This document shows, in pieces, positions 1 through 5,822 of a stretch of DNA of 7,537 bases. The stretch's first letter is position 1, and every line of letters starts with the position of its first letter. Under the pieces are notes generated by a model that did not search any database, was not told the origin of the DNA, and saw nothing but the letters and a program-made list of their open reading frames with translations. The translations under genes and the position numbers were made by a program. Origin of the DNA: Bacillota bacterium (GTDB lineage Bacteria > Bacillota > Clostridia > Acetivibrionales > DSM-2933); NCBI GenBank assembly GCA_023441845.1, contig JAEZNF010000612.1:1-7537 (forward strand), written 5' to 3'.

Positions 1-522
1 AAGTTAAAGGATATACCCTCTGCCCTCGAAAAAGTTCTACAGTGCAAGGAAGATATTCAAAAGTTTGCCTCCATGCACTATAATTCAAAAAGTATTTTCT
101 TCATTGGAAGAGGTCTTGATTACGCACTTTCCATGGAAGGCTCCCTTAAGCTTAAGGAAATATCCTATATACATTCGGAGGCATATGCAGGCGGCGAGTT
201 GAAGCACGGAACAATAGCCCTTATTGAGAAAGGAACGCTTGTTGTGTGCCCAATAACCCAGGATGACCTTCTGGAAAAAATGATAAGCAATATTAAAGAG
301 GTTAAGGCCAGAGGCGCTGTTGTATTGGCTATAACTCAAAGCAAAAATACAGATGTTGAAAAAGTTGCAGACCTGGTTGTCAGGATTCCCGATATAGACC
401 CTCTCCTGGCTCCTATTGCCGCTGTTACACCGCTTCAGCTGTTTGCCTATTATATGGCTATAGAAAAGGGCTGCGACGTTGATAAACCAAGGAATTTGGC
501 CAAGAGCGTAACTGTTGAGTAG
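1..522 (+). CDS. glmS: Glutamine--fructose-6-phosphate aminotransferase (isomerizing), C-terminal part
   Basis: This is the last 173 residues of GlmS, which makes glucosamine-6-phosphate from fructose-6-phosphate and glutamine, the first committed step toward UDP-GlcNAc and peptidoglycan. The reading frame is open from base 1, so the gene begins outside the window; the family is about 600 residues long. The fragment covers the second SIS (sugar isomerase) domain. It contains LKLKEISYIHSEAYAGGELK and ends in PRNLAKSVTVE, the nearly invariant GlmS C-terminus. By alignment from memory with E. coli GlmS, the isomerase residues Glu488, His504 and Lys603 correspond to Glu53, His69 and Lys168 of the fragment, and all three are present. 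The N-terminal glutaminase domain is off-window, as is any upstream glmS ribozyme. A convergent gene follows, separated by a shared hairpin. Identification is very secure. Confidence 0.97.
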   Translation, partial: KLKDIPSALEKVLQCKEDIQKFASMHYNSKSIFFIGRGLDYALSMEGSLKLKEISYIHSEAYAGGELKHGTIALIEKGTLVVCPITQDDLLEKMISNIKEVKARGAVVLAITQSKNTDVEKVADLVVRIPDIDPLLAPIAAVTPLQLFAYYMAIEKGCDVDKPRNLAKSVTVE

Positions 523-615
523 AGCTGTATATTTTCTGCTTTTGCAATAACAGTGCCTGCTAATTGCATTAACCATGTTCGGTAAACTTGAATAATAAGA
601 CTCCTTGCAGGAAAT

Positions 616-656
616 AAAACCTCATTTCACGATTAAAGTGAATGAGGTTTTGTTAT
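616..656. terminator. Bidirectional intrinsic terminator between glmS and the convergent small gene
   Basis: The arms 616-630 and 638-651 pair as a 14-bp stem with one bulged T and a 7-base loop. The core is cctcatttcac against gtgaatgagg, flanked by A and T runs. Read on the plus strand it lies about 95 bases after the glmS stop and ends in TTTTGTTATGT. Read on the minus strand it begins about 11 bases after the stop of the small gene and ends in TTTTATTT. Both sides have a T-rich exit, so it probably serves both convergent transcripts. Confidence 0.82.
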
Positions 657-662
657 GTATTC

Positions 663-932
663 CTAAGCTATTTTTGCGATTTTATTAACATTGCGCCATC
701 GTTTCTCCGGTTTTAATTTAAAATCGGTGACAGAATCACCGGTTTTTTTATTTTTTTTAGAATTATTATTTATCAACCTGAAGTTATAATTAAGCTTTTT
801 TAAATAATCCATTGCCGAGCATGCCTGTAAACCATCCCATCCGTCTCTCTTGAGAATTGTTTTTGCGCTGATTTTTTCGGCTCCGCAAAGAATCAAGCAA
901 TCCAGAGCTTTAGACTCAGTCCATTTACTCAT
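663..932 (-). CDS. Small hypothetical protein, 89 aa, basic C-terminal tail
   Basis: I do not recognise this protein. Its start is well supported: AGAGGGGG at 940-947 sits 7 bases before the ATG, an arrangement identical to that of the lipoprotein gene at 1069-2592, and a plausible promoter lies upstream. Residues 1-54 look like a compact mixed domain (MSKWTESKALDCLILCGAEK, then a GWDGLQACSAMDYLKKLN segment) with three cysteines (12, 16, 38) and no signal peptide or obvious membrane segment. Residues 55-89 are Asn/Lys-rich and basic, and look like a disordered tail. Codons 59-71 run antisense across a strong plus-strand terminator, which accounts for the KKNKK run. The tail may therefore be a recent extension or not conserved. 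It converges on glmS. That the gene is real is likely; its function is unknown. Confidence 0.62.
   Translation of the reverse strand: MSKWTESKALDCLILCGAEKISAKTILKRDGWDGLQACSAMDYLKKLNYNFRLINNNSKKNKKTGDSVTDFKLKPEKRWRNVNKIAKIA
721..758 (+). terminator. Second plus-strand intrinsic terminator, inside the small minus-strand gene
   Basis: Arms 721-730 (aaatcggtga) and 736-745 (tcaccggttt) form a 10-bp stem with one G-T wobble and a 5-base loop. TTTTATTTTTTTT follows directly at 746-758. This is a textbook rho-independent terminator on the plus strand, about 200 bases past the glmS stop and behind the 616-656 hairpin. It lies antisense within codons 59-71 of the 663-932 gene. On the minus strand the stem is not followed by a T-run, so it should act only on plus-strand transcripts. 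Confidence 0.75.
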
Positions 933-986
933 TTATAATCCCCCTCTGTTTCCTGTTTCTGTTACATTCACAGTATATGGTATTGG

Positions 987-1016
987 ATTATACATTTACA
1001 GACAAAAAGTTTGCAA
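987..1016 (-). promoter_or_regulatory. Sigma-A-type promoter of the small hypothetical gene
   Basis: On the minus strand TTGCAA (1011-1016) and TATAAT (987-992) are separated by 18 bases. This predicts a transcript start near 980 and a leader of about 48 bases before the ATG at 932. The -10 is a perfect consensus and the -35 matches 4 of 6. I see no terminator between the lipoprotein gene and this promoter, so read-through from upstream is also possible. Confidence 0.55.
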
Positions 1017-1068
1017 CCTATTCATTCTTTATTAAGCTCGCATCTATCAATAACTTTCAATAAAAACT

Positions 1069-2592
1069 TTACCTTTGTCTGTTTGGACCAATATTCATCG
1101 CTTTTCTTACCAGTTCTACAAATTCGCTGTCTTCCTTGCTAACAACAAGGCTCTTCTCATCCTTTTTAAGCGTATTGTAGACTTCTTCCATACTGGCAGC
1201 GGTATATTCACTATCCCTTAAAATTTCTGCAAATTGTGCTACCATATTAAGGAATCTGAATCTTGGAGTTGCGCTGTAAAAATCCTTTTTTACATCCGAG
1301 GATTTGATTTTTTTACTTATTTCATTTACTTCGCCGGTTTGAGGGTCCTTATACCGCAGTTTTACTACTGCTAAATTCTCCTGTGCCGTTTCTTTAAGCT
1401 TTACTTCATATAAGGCGGTTACAGCATGGCCTGCGCCTATTTCGCCTGCATCTACACTGTCATTCCTAAAATCATTATCCTTTAAACTCCTGTTTTCATA
1501 GCCAATAAGCCTGTACGTCTCAACGCTCTCCTCATCAAATACTACCTGAGCCTTCGCATCCTTTGCAATAACCTGCAAAATGGATGTAAGCCCTTCTGTA
1601 AAAATCTTTTCCGCCTCTTTCTGGGAGTCTATGTAGGAATAGTTTCCGTCACCCTGGTCTGCCAACTTTTCGAGGAAGATATCATTGTAATTATCCATAC
1701 CAAAGCCGAAGGCCGAAAGAGTAATTCCTCTTTTGCTGTAGTCCTCAACGGTTTTTAGAATGTCCTCTGCATCTGTAAGGCCCTGGTTTGCAACTCCGTC
1801 AGTACATAGAATTATTCTGTTGTTTGCATCCTTGACATAGTTTTCGTTGGCCATTTTAAATCCAATACGTAAGCCTTCTGCAGCATTTGTTGAGCCTTCA
1901 GGCTTCAACCCCTGGATTTTTTTCTTTATCAGGCTTTTATTATCACCTGAGGTGTGTTCGAGCAGCTTCCTTCCCCTGGTTCCGTATACTGCAATGCCTA
2001 TACTGTCGTTTTCTCCCATCTGGTCTACCAGCATATTAAGACTCTTTTTCACCAGCCCAAGCCTGTTTTCCATGTCCATTGAGCCGGAAATATCTATGAC
2101 AAAAGTCAGTACCGAGTTTTTCTTTTCACTTCCAATTGCTTCTTTCCCCTGCACACCTATCTCAATCATATGAGAACCTCTATTAAATACGGACGGCGCA
2201 ATTTCGGTATAAATTGAGAAGGTATCATTTGATGGAGTATCATAGTGTCTTTTGAAGTAGTTAACAAATTCTTCAACCCTTACAGCATCCTTAGGCGGCA
2301 ATGAGCCCTGATCTATATAATTTCTTACCTTTGTGTAGGATGCGGTATCAACATCCAATGCGAAAGTAGACCTGGAATCCTCCGATACTTCGGTGTCTGG
2401 ATTGACACCATAGTCTTCAAAGTATGTATCATATTCCTTATTCCGATTGCCACCGTTATCAGGCGAAGGTATCGGCGCATACCCATCTTCCGGTACCGGT
2501 TCATCACTTCTTTTAGCACTGCATCCAGCCATGCCAATCAATATAGCTGCCGTTAATATAACCACAATTATCTTTCTAACCATCTTTTTCAT
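1069..2592 (-). CDS. YfbK-like von Willebrand factor A domain lipoprotein
   Basis: This 507-residue protein is predicted to be a lipid-anchored surface protein. Residues 1-23 form a signal peptide (basic MKKMVRKK-like start, hydrophobic 8-20) ending in the lipobox MAGC, with Cys24 as the lipidation site. An Asp/Pro/Asn-rich linker follows (about 25-72). Residues 73-115 carry the YfbK-family N-terminal signature, including FALDVDTASY and LPPKDAVRVEEFVNYF. A VWA domain spans about 160-340 with an intact metal site: DISGS (Asp167, Ser169, Ser171), Thr235 in GSTN, and Asp265 in CTDG. The C-terminal part (about 345-500), with FYSATPRFRFLNMVAQFAEI, matches the DUF3520-type region of YfbK proteins. 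The architecture is complete. The start is supported by AGAGGGGG at 2600-2607, 7 bases upstream. It lies 85 bases behind the histidine kinase gene on the same strand, with its own -10 and a repeat array in the gap. The family's biochemical role is not established; metal-dependent protein binding at the cell surface is inferred from the metal site. Confidence 0.92.
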   Translation of the reverse strand: MKKMVRKIIVVILTAAILIGMAGCSAKRSDEPVPEDGYAPIPSPDNGGNRNKEYDTYFEDYGVNPDTEVSEDSRSTFALDVDTASYTKVRNYIDQGSLPPKDAVRVEEFVNYFKRHYDTPSNDTFSIYTEIAPSVFNRGSHMIEIGVQGKEAIGSEKKNSVLTFVIDISGSMDMENRLGLVKKSLNMLVDQMGENDSIGIAVYGTRGRKLLEHTSGDNKSLIKKKIQGLKPEGSTNAAEGLRIGFKMANENYVKDANNRIILCTDGVANQGLTDAEDILKTVEDYSKRGITLSAFGFGMDNYNDIFLEKLADQGDGNYSYIDSQKEAEKIFTEGLTSILQVIAKDAKAQVVFDEESVETYRLIGYENRSLKDNDFRNDSVDAGEIGAGHAVTALYEVKLKETAQENLAVVKLRYKDPQTGEVNEISKKIKSSDVKKDFYSATPRFRFLNMVAQFAEILRDSEYTAASMEEVYNTLKKDEKSLVVSKEDSEFVELVRKAMNIGPNRQR

Positions 2593-2622
2593 ATAAAGGC
2601 CCCCTCTTGTTATTATACTTTT

Positions 2623-2628
2623 ATTATA
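2623..2628 (-). promoter_or_regulatory. -10 element of the lipoprotein gene, without a good -35
   Basis: The minus strand reads TATAAT here, predicting a transcript start near 2616 and a leader of about 24 bases that keeps the ribosome binding site. The hexamer 17 bases upstream is AAAAGA, a poor -35, as expected of an activator-dependent promoter. A second TATAAT at 2612-2617 would start transcription within the ribosome binding site and is less likely. Confidence 0.45.
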
Positions 2629-2648
2629 GTAAAGACCTTTTTCTATCT

Positions 2649-2677
2649 TTTGTCATAGTTGTGTCAGTTTTGTGACA
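2649..2677 (-). promoter_or_regulatory. Three direct repeats with 11-bp period, Pho-box-like operator
   Basis: On the minus strand three 7-mers follow each other with 4-base spacers: TGTCACA (2671-2677), TGACACA (2660-2666) and TGACAAA (2649-2655), an exact 11-bp period. PhoB/OmpR-family regulators bind head-to-tail 7-bp half-sites with this spacing. The first two units with their spacer, TGTCACAAAACTGACACA, resemble the E. coli pho box. Relative to the predicted start near 2616 the array spans about -33 to -61, suited to activation of the lipoprotein gene. The array begins directly after the stop codon of the kinase gene. The first two units can also be read as an inverted repeat, TGTCA-N6-TGACA. 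The binding protein is inferred to be the adjacent response regulator. Confidence 0.5.
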
Positions 2678-4081
2678 TTATTTAATATCCTTGAACAAAG
2701 GCAGTGCCAATTTGATTACAGTACCTTTATTGACTTCGCTTTCTATATTTATTGATCCTCTATGTTTGTCTACAATTATTTTCGAAATGGAAAGCCCAAG
2801 TCCTGTGCCTCCAATACTTTTCGTGTTTGAAGCCCTGTGAAACCTTTCAAATACGTTTTTCAAATCCTCTTTCGGTATACCTATTCCGCAGTCTCTAACA
2901 ACCAACACAGCATCGCTTTTTTCTGTATATAGCTCCATTTCAACCTTTTCGCCCTTGCGGGAATATTTTATGGCATTGTCTAAAAGGTTTATAACCACCT
3001 GTACAACCTTTTCCGGATCGGAGTATATATACACTTCAGGTTTGATATTTGCAGTAATTGCTATGTCATTATCAACAGCCTTGAGTATTAGCTTGTCTAT
3101 TGTATGATTGATTAGATTCGAATAATTGGTCTTTAAAAATACAAAGGAATCCTGAAAAGAATCAAGCCTGGATAAATTAAGAAGGTCGTTTACAAGCTTT
3201 TCAAGTCTTGAGGTTTCACTGGTTAAGTGCATAAGCGCTGCTTCGGTATCGGGATTACCGGCTATATCGTCATATAAAAACTCCGAATATCCTTTTATTG
3301 CAGTGAGAGGCGTCCGAATTTCGTGCGAAACATTAGATACAAATTGTTTCTGCCTGGCTATATATTCCTGTAACTGCGAACCCATTGAATTGATACTTTT
3401 ACTTAGCTGCCCCAATTCATCGTTTCTATTGATTTCAAATACTGTAAAATCCCTTTGCGCATAGCGTTTAGTAGTTTCAACCAGTTGATTTATCGGTTTT
3501 ACCATCTTTTTAGAGATGTAGATACTTATGATAATAATAAGGCAACAGAATACAAAGGCTCCTATAACCAGAATATACAACACTTTGTTTAAAAATTGGT
3601 CCAACACATCAGCTTTATATACTATAACCAGCACCCCTATTGTCCGTGCATTGTTCACAATGGGGACCGAGTAGTATAAAACCCTGTTCTTTGTTTTAAA
3701 CACCTCACTGCCCTTAACGGCAGGTTCTAAAAGCGTCTTCCTGTATACATCCTCCTTTAATGCAGACTCCTCTTCTATTTCAACAGGGCTGCACAGAAGT
3801 TCCAAATTATTATTATATATCTGAACCTGTCCTATTCCCGTACTTAAATTGCCGGCAATCAACCTTGCATTTTCACGGGTTAATTGCGCAGTACCTTTCT
3901 TTTCAAAAAGAAAGACCTGCTTTATATATGCAAAAATAAGTTTACTTTGTTCTTTCAATTGATTTTCTACGGTTTTTGTTTTATAAATCTCAAGACTTCC
4001 CAAAATGGCAGTTCCTATAACAAGCATGGATATAACAGCACCGGCCAGATAGAAAGCGATTAGTCTTGTTCCGAATTTCAT
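2678..4081 (-). CDS. Membrane sensor histidine kinase (HAMP, HisKA, HATPase)
   Basis: This 467-residue sensor kinase is complete and has no PAS domain. Transmembrane segment 1 is at about 7-28, an extracytoplasmic region of about 135 residues follows (31-165), and transmembrane segment 2 is at about 166-189. A HAMP linker occupies about 190-243 (KKMVKPINQLVETTKRYAQR). The dimerisation domain has the H-box SHEIRTPLT with phospho-acceptor His253. The ATPase domain shows the N-box NLLDNAIKYS (365-374), DCGIGIP (397-403), FERFHR (411-416) and GGTGLGLSI (424-432). Its ATG overlaps the regulator's stop codon by one base (TGATG), so the two are translationally coupled; GGGGGTAGGG just upstream can serve as ribosome binding site. 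It probably phosphorylates the adjacent regulator. The extracytoplasmic ligand cannot be read from the sequence. Confidence 0.95.
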   Translation of the reverse strand: MKFGTRLIAFYLAGAVISMLVIGTAILGSLEIYKTKTVENQLKEQSKLIFAYIKQVFLFEKKGTAQLTRENARLIAGNLSTGIGQVQIYNNNLELLCSPVEIEEESALKEDVYRKTLLEPAVKGSEVFKTKNRVLYYSVPIVNNARTIGVLVIVYKADVLDQFLNKVLYILVIGAFVFCCLIIIISIYISKKMVKPINQLVETTKRYAQRDFTVFEINRNDELGQLSKSINSMGSQLQEYIARQKQFVSNVSHEIRTPLTAIKGYSEFLYDDIAGNPDTEAALMHLTSETSRLEKLVNDLLNLSRLDSFQDSFVFLKTNYSNLINHTIDKLILKAVDNDIAITANIKPEVYIYSDPEKVVQVVINLLDNAIKYSRKGEKVEMELYTEKSDAVLVVRDCGIGIPKEDLKNVFERFHRASNTKSIGGTGLGLSISKIIVDKHRGSINIESEVNKGTVIKLALPLFKDIK

Positions 4082-4761
4082 CAGTCCCTACCCCCAAAAC
4101 GGTATCCCATTCCGAAAACTGTAATTATATGCCTTGGATTGGTACTGTCATCCTCGATTTTCTTTCTTAACCTTGTTATACAGGTATCAACAACTCTCGA
4201 ATCTCCGTAATAGTCGTATCCCCATATCTTCTGTAATAAATCCTCACGGCCAAAGACCTTCTTCGGGTTTCTGGACAAAAGCTCAAGAAGCTGAAATTCC
4301 TTTTGTGTTACACTTACCTCTTCGTCACCTTTAGTTATTACCATATTTGTGAGGTCAATTTTAAGTCTGCCGCTTACTATTACTTCTGACGAGTTGTCGT
4401 TGTTATGCCTTCTTAAAACGGCTTTTACCCTGGCAATAAGCTCCATGGATTCAAAGGGCTTGGTAATATAATCATCTGCCCCGAATTCAAGCCCTAAAAC
4501 CTTGTCAATCACTTCATTTTTAGCAGTCAGCATTATTATAGGGATTTTTAAACTATTGTATATTTCCTTACATACATCATAACCGCTTATATCAGGAAGC
4601 ATAAGGTCAAGAACGATTAAATCCGGTTTCTGGTTTTTTGCACAGACCAATGCACTTTTACCGTCACAAGCTGTAATCACTTCATATTTTTCTCTTTTAA
4701 GAATTAATTGAATCAGATCTCTAACAGAATTCTCATCATCTACAACCAGTATTTTCTTCAT
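4081..4761 (-). CDS. OmpR/PhoB-family response regulator
   Basis: This 226-residue protein is a DNA-binding partner for the adjacent kinase. Receiver domain, about 1-118: acidic pair Asp8/Asp9, phospho-acceptor Asp52 (in VLDLMLPD), Thr79 and Lys101 (in ITKPFE), all present. A winged-helix effector domain spans about 128-223, with a recognition helix around VVDTCITRLRKKIED and the wing GMGYRF. The start chosen is the ATG giving MKKILVVDDE, preceded by AGGGG (4769-4773) at 7 bases. The frame stays open to a GTG at 4821, but that would lie two bases after the predicted transcript start, lacks a ribosome binding site, and adds 20 residues absent from the family. Regulators of this family bind direct repeats, and one such array lies before the downstream lipoprotein gene. 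Its exact regulon (phosphate, envelope stress or other) cannot be told from the sequence. Confidence 0.95.
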   Translation of the reverse strand: MKKILVVDDENSVRDLIQLILKREKYEVITACDGKSALVCAKNQKPDLIVLDLMLPDISGYDVCKEIYNSLKIPIIMLTAKNEVIDKVLGLEFGADDYITKPFESMELIARVKAVLRRHNNDNSSEVIVSGRLKIDLTNMVITKGDEEVSVTQKEFQLLELLSRNPKKVFGREDLLQKIWGYDYYGDSRVVDTCITRLRKKIEDDSTNPRHIITVFGMGYRFGGRD

Positions 4762-4780
4762 TGATTTACCCCTGAAATAA

Positions 4781-4794
4781 AATAATATATTATT
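4781..4794. repeat. 14-bp perfect AT palindrome in the response-regulator leader
   Basis: AATAATATATTATT is its own reverse complement. It lies between the predicted transcript start (near 4823) and the ribosome binding site (4769-4773). It could be an operator or a weak hairpin, but palindromes made only of A and T arise easily in such DNA. Confidence 0.3.
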
Positions 4795-4829
4795 AGAAAG
4801 TGTAAACGGGTTCTTAACCACTGAAGAAT

Positions 4830-4858
4830 ATTATATACCAAATAGCAACAGAATTGAA
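4830..4858 (-). promoter_or_regulatory. Promoter of the response regulator-kinase operon
   Basis: On the minus strand TTCAAT (4853-4858) and TATAAT (4830-4835) are 17 bases apart. The -10 is perfect and the -35 matches 3 of 6. The predicted start near 4823 gives a leader of about 60 bases to the ATG at 4761. A second possible promoter is TTGACA (4962-4967) with TATTTT (4940-4945) at 16 bases, which lies inside the inverted repeat at 4915-4977. Confidence 0.45.
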
Positions 4859-4914
4859 CATGTTAACCTTAAAAATCTCAATGTGCAATAGAGAATAAAG
4901 ATAGGATTAATCAT

Positions 4915-4977
4915 TTTGTGCTGCCTAACAAAAATGAAGAAAATACTAAAGATTTATGTTGTGTCAAGCAGCACAAA
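4915..4977 (-). repeat. 16-bp inverted repeat between abrB and the response regulator, probable RNA stem-loop
   Basis: Arms 4915-4930 and 4962-4977 match as an inverted repeat in 14 of 16 positions, with a perfect 10-bp outer part (TTTGTGCTGC/GCAGCACAAA) and a 31-base loop. In minus-strand RNA both imperfect positions become G-U wobbles, giving an unbroken 16-bp stem. In plus-strand RNA they are C-A mismatches. It begins about 27 bases after the abrB stop. It lacks a following T-run (AAAATGATTA follows), so it is not a typical intrinsic terminator. It may be a 3'-end structure of abrB mRNA, part of a leader, or a small RNA. Confidence 0.6.
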
Positions 4978-5004
4978 GATAGTGAGTTTTTGGACTTCAA
5001 ATAA

Positions 5005-5247
5005 TTATTTTGATTTTAATTCTCTCATGCAGTCATCACAAATATTTTTCCCCTTATACTCACCTACATTTTTTGCTTCTCCACAAAAAATACATGAAGG
5101 TTCGTATTTCTTTAAAATGATTGTGTCAGTATCAACAAAAATCTCAATAGGGTCTTTTTCGTTTAAATCCATGGTACGCCTTAATTCGATTGGCAATACA
5201 ATTCTTCCTAACTCATCAACTTTTCTTACAACACCTGTAGCTTTCAT
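5005..5247 (-). CDS. abrB: AbrB-family transition-state regulator with C-terminal four-cysteine motif
   Basis: This 80-residue DNA-binding protein is closely similar to AbrB, the repressor of stationary-phase and sporulation genes in Firmicutes. Residues 1-47 form the swapped-hairpin AbrB fold, with the signature VRKVDELGRIVLPIELRR and then IILKKYEP. Instead of the B. subtilis C-terminal dimerisation domain it has a short tail with Cys52-X2-Cys55 and Cys70-X2-Cys73, a probable zinc site, as in AbrB proteins of other clostridia. The start is supported by GGAGG at 5258-5262, 10 bases upstream. It lies 243 bases upstream of the response regulator on the same strand; an inverted repeat and a separate promoter in the gap suggest it is mostly transcribed alone. 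It is divergent from the glycosyltransferases. Identification is secure; the gene is probably autoregulated, by analogy only. Confidence 0.94.
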   Translation of the reverse strand: MKATGVVRKVDELGRIVLPIELRRTMDLNEKDPIEIFVDTDTIILKKYEPSCIFCGEAKNVGEYKGKNICDDCMRELKSK

Positions 5248-5293
5248 ACTTCTGATTCCTCCAGTTTTATATTTTCTTTCTATTATTGATACT

Positions 5294-5385
5294 GATAAAA
5301 CACCTTGAATTTATCTCCAGCACTAACAAATGTTATAGCACAGTTATTTCCCGTACTGGTCAGTTCAGTTTTAAAGTGTTTTATC
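5294..5385. repeat. Widely spaced inverted repeat GATAAAACACYTT in the abrB upstream region
   Basis: GATAAAACACCTT at 5294-5306 and its near-complement at 5373-5385 (GATAAAACACTTT on the minus strand) share 12 of 13 bases. They flank the candidate abrB -10 at 5332-5337. A third copy, ATAAAACACCTT, lies in plus orientation at 5538-5549, upstream of the glycosyltransferase promoter. They could be sites for a shared regulator of the divergent genes. Confidence 0.35.
5332..5340 (-). promoter_or_regulatory. Candidate extended -10 promoter of abrB
   Basis: The minus strand reads TGCTATAAC, an extended -10, with no convincing -35; the predicted start near 5325 gives a leader of about 78 bases. A second candidate, TGATATAAT at 5401-5409, would give a leader of about 145 bases. 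I cannot decide between them from sequence alone. Confidence 0.3.
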
Positions 5386-5409
5386 TTAACAAACCATGAC
5401 ATTATATCA

Positions 5410-5624
5410 TCAATTATACAAAAAATGTTGTAACACACTGCTCTTTGTACTGATTTCATACGGTTCCATAGTTTGTTACTTTTAATAATATATCATAATT
5501 TTAATTATTATCAATAAAATACCCAAATTTCTTATAAATAAAACACCTTTTCTGGCAATGGTAAGAATAGGCAGATATATTCCCTGTAATCCCTTGTAAA
5601 TAAACTGATGCAAAATTTTACTTT
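5410..5624. other. AT-rich intergenic stretch without a recognisable gene
   Basis: This is the middle of a 575-base gap between divergent abrB and glycosyltransferase genes. I see no open frame with a ribosome binding site and no RNA gene. Its visible contents are the third ATAAAACACCTT copy (5538-5549) and a weak inverted repeat, gtaacacac (5430-5438) against gtttgttac (5471-5479). Confidence 0.5.
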
Positions 5625-5654
5625 CAGACATCTCTACTGTTTTTTTCGTATAAT
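5625..5654 (+). promoter_or_regulatory. Promoter of the glycosyltransferase pair
   Basis: CAGACA (5625-5630) and TATAAT (5649-5654) are 18 bases apart. The -10 is perfect and the -35 matches 4 of 6. The predicted start near 5661 gives an AT-rich leader of about 160 bases before the ATG at 5823. Other TATAAT-like strings in the leader cannot be excluded as promoters. Confidence 0.45.
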
Positions 5655-5822
5655 AATCTACAGGAATGTATATATTTTTATATAAAGATGTTTTTATATA
5701 ACTTGCCGTTTATTATTAATATATGGAATAAGATATTAAAAATATTGTATGATTTATTTGATAATAAGCAATTATATGTTAAAATAATCATATTATATGC
5801 TTTGCTTAGGAGAGGTAGGTTT

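Noticed and set aside
85..576. 163-codon open frame antisense to glmS
   Set aside because: It is a shadow of glmS with no ribosome binding site or recognisable protein features.
523..615. Possible RNA or small gene between glmS and the first hairpin
   Set aside because: Only a weak cctgc/gcagg pairing is visible; this looks like an ordinary 3' untranslated region.
850..1035. 61-codon plus-strand open frame
   Set aside because: It overlaps the start and promoter of the minus-strand small gene, lacks a ribosome binding site and resembles nothing.
4762..4821. Longer response-regulator start (GTG at 4821, 20 extra residues)
   Set aside because: No ribosome binding site, only about two bases after the predicted transcript start, and the extra residues precede the universal MKKILVVDDE-type start; the ATG at 4761 has AGGGG at 7 bases.
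4916..5308. 130-codon plus-strand open frame over abrB
   Set aside because: It is antisense to the clear abrB gene and has no ribosome binding site; its product is a low-complexity translation of AT-rich DNA.
5671..5700. Direct repeat tttttatata at 5675-5684 and 5691-5700 in the glycosyltransferase leader
   Set aside because: Made only of A and T in a very AT-rich leader; expected by chance.
5688..5822. Longer glycosyltransferase start (ATG at 5688, 45 extra hydrophobic residues) or an N-terminal membrane anchor
   Set aside because: No ribosome binding site at 5688, composition explained by AT-rich DNA, and the GT4 fold starts at MNIGLFTD, which has an excellent site 7 bases upstream.
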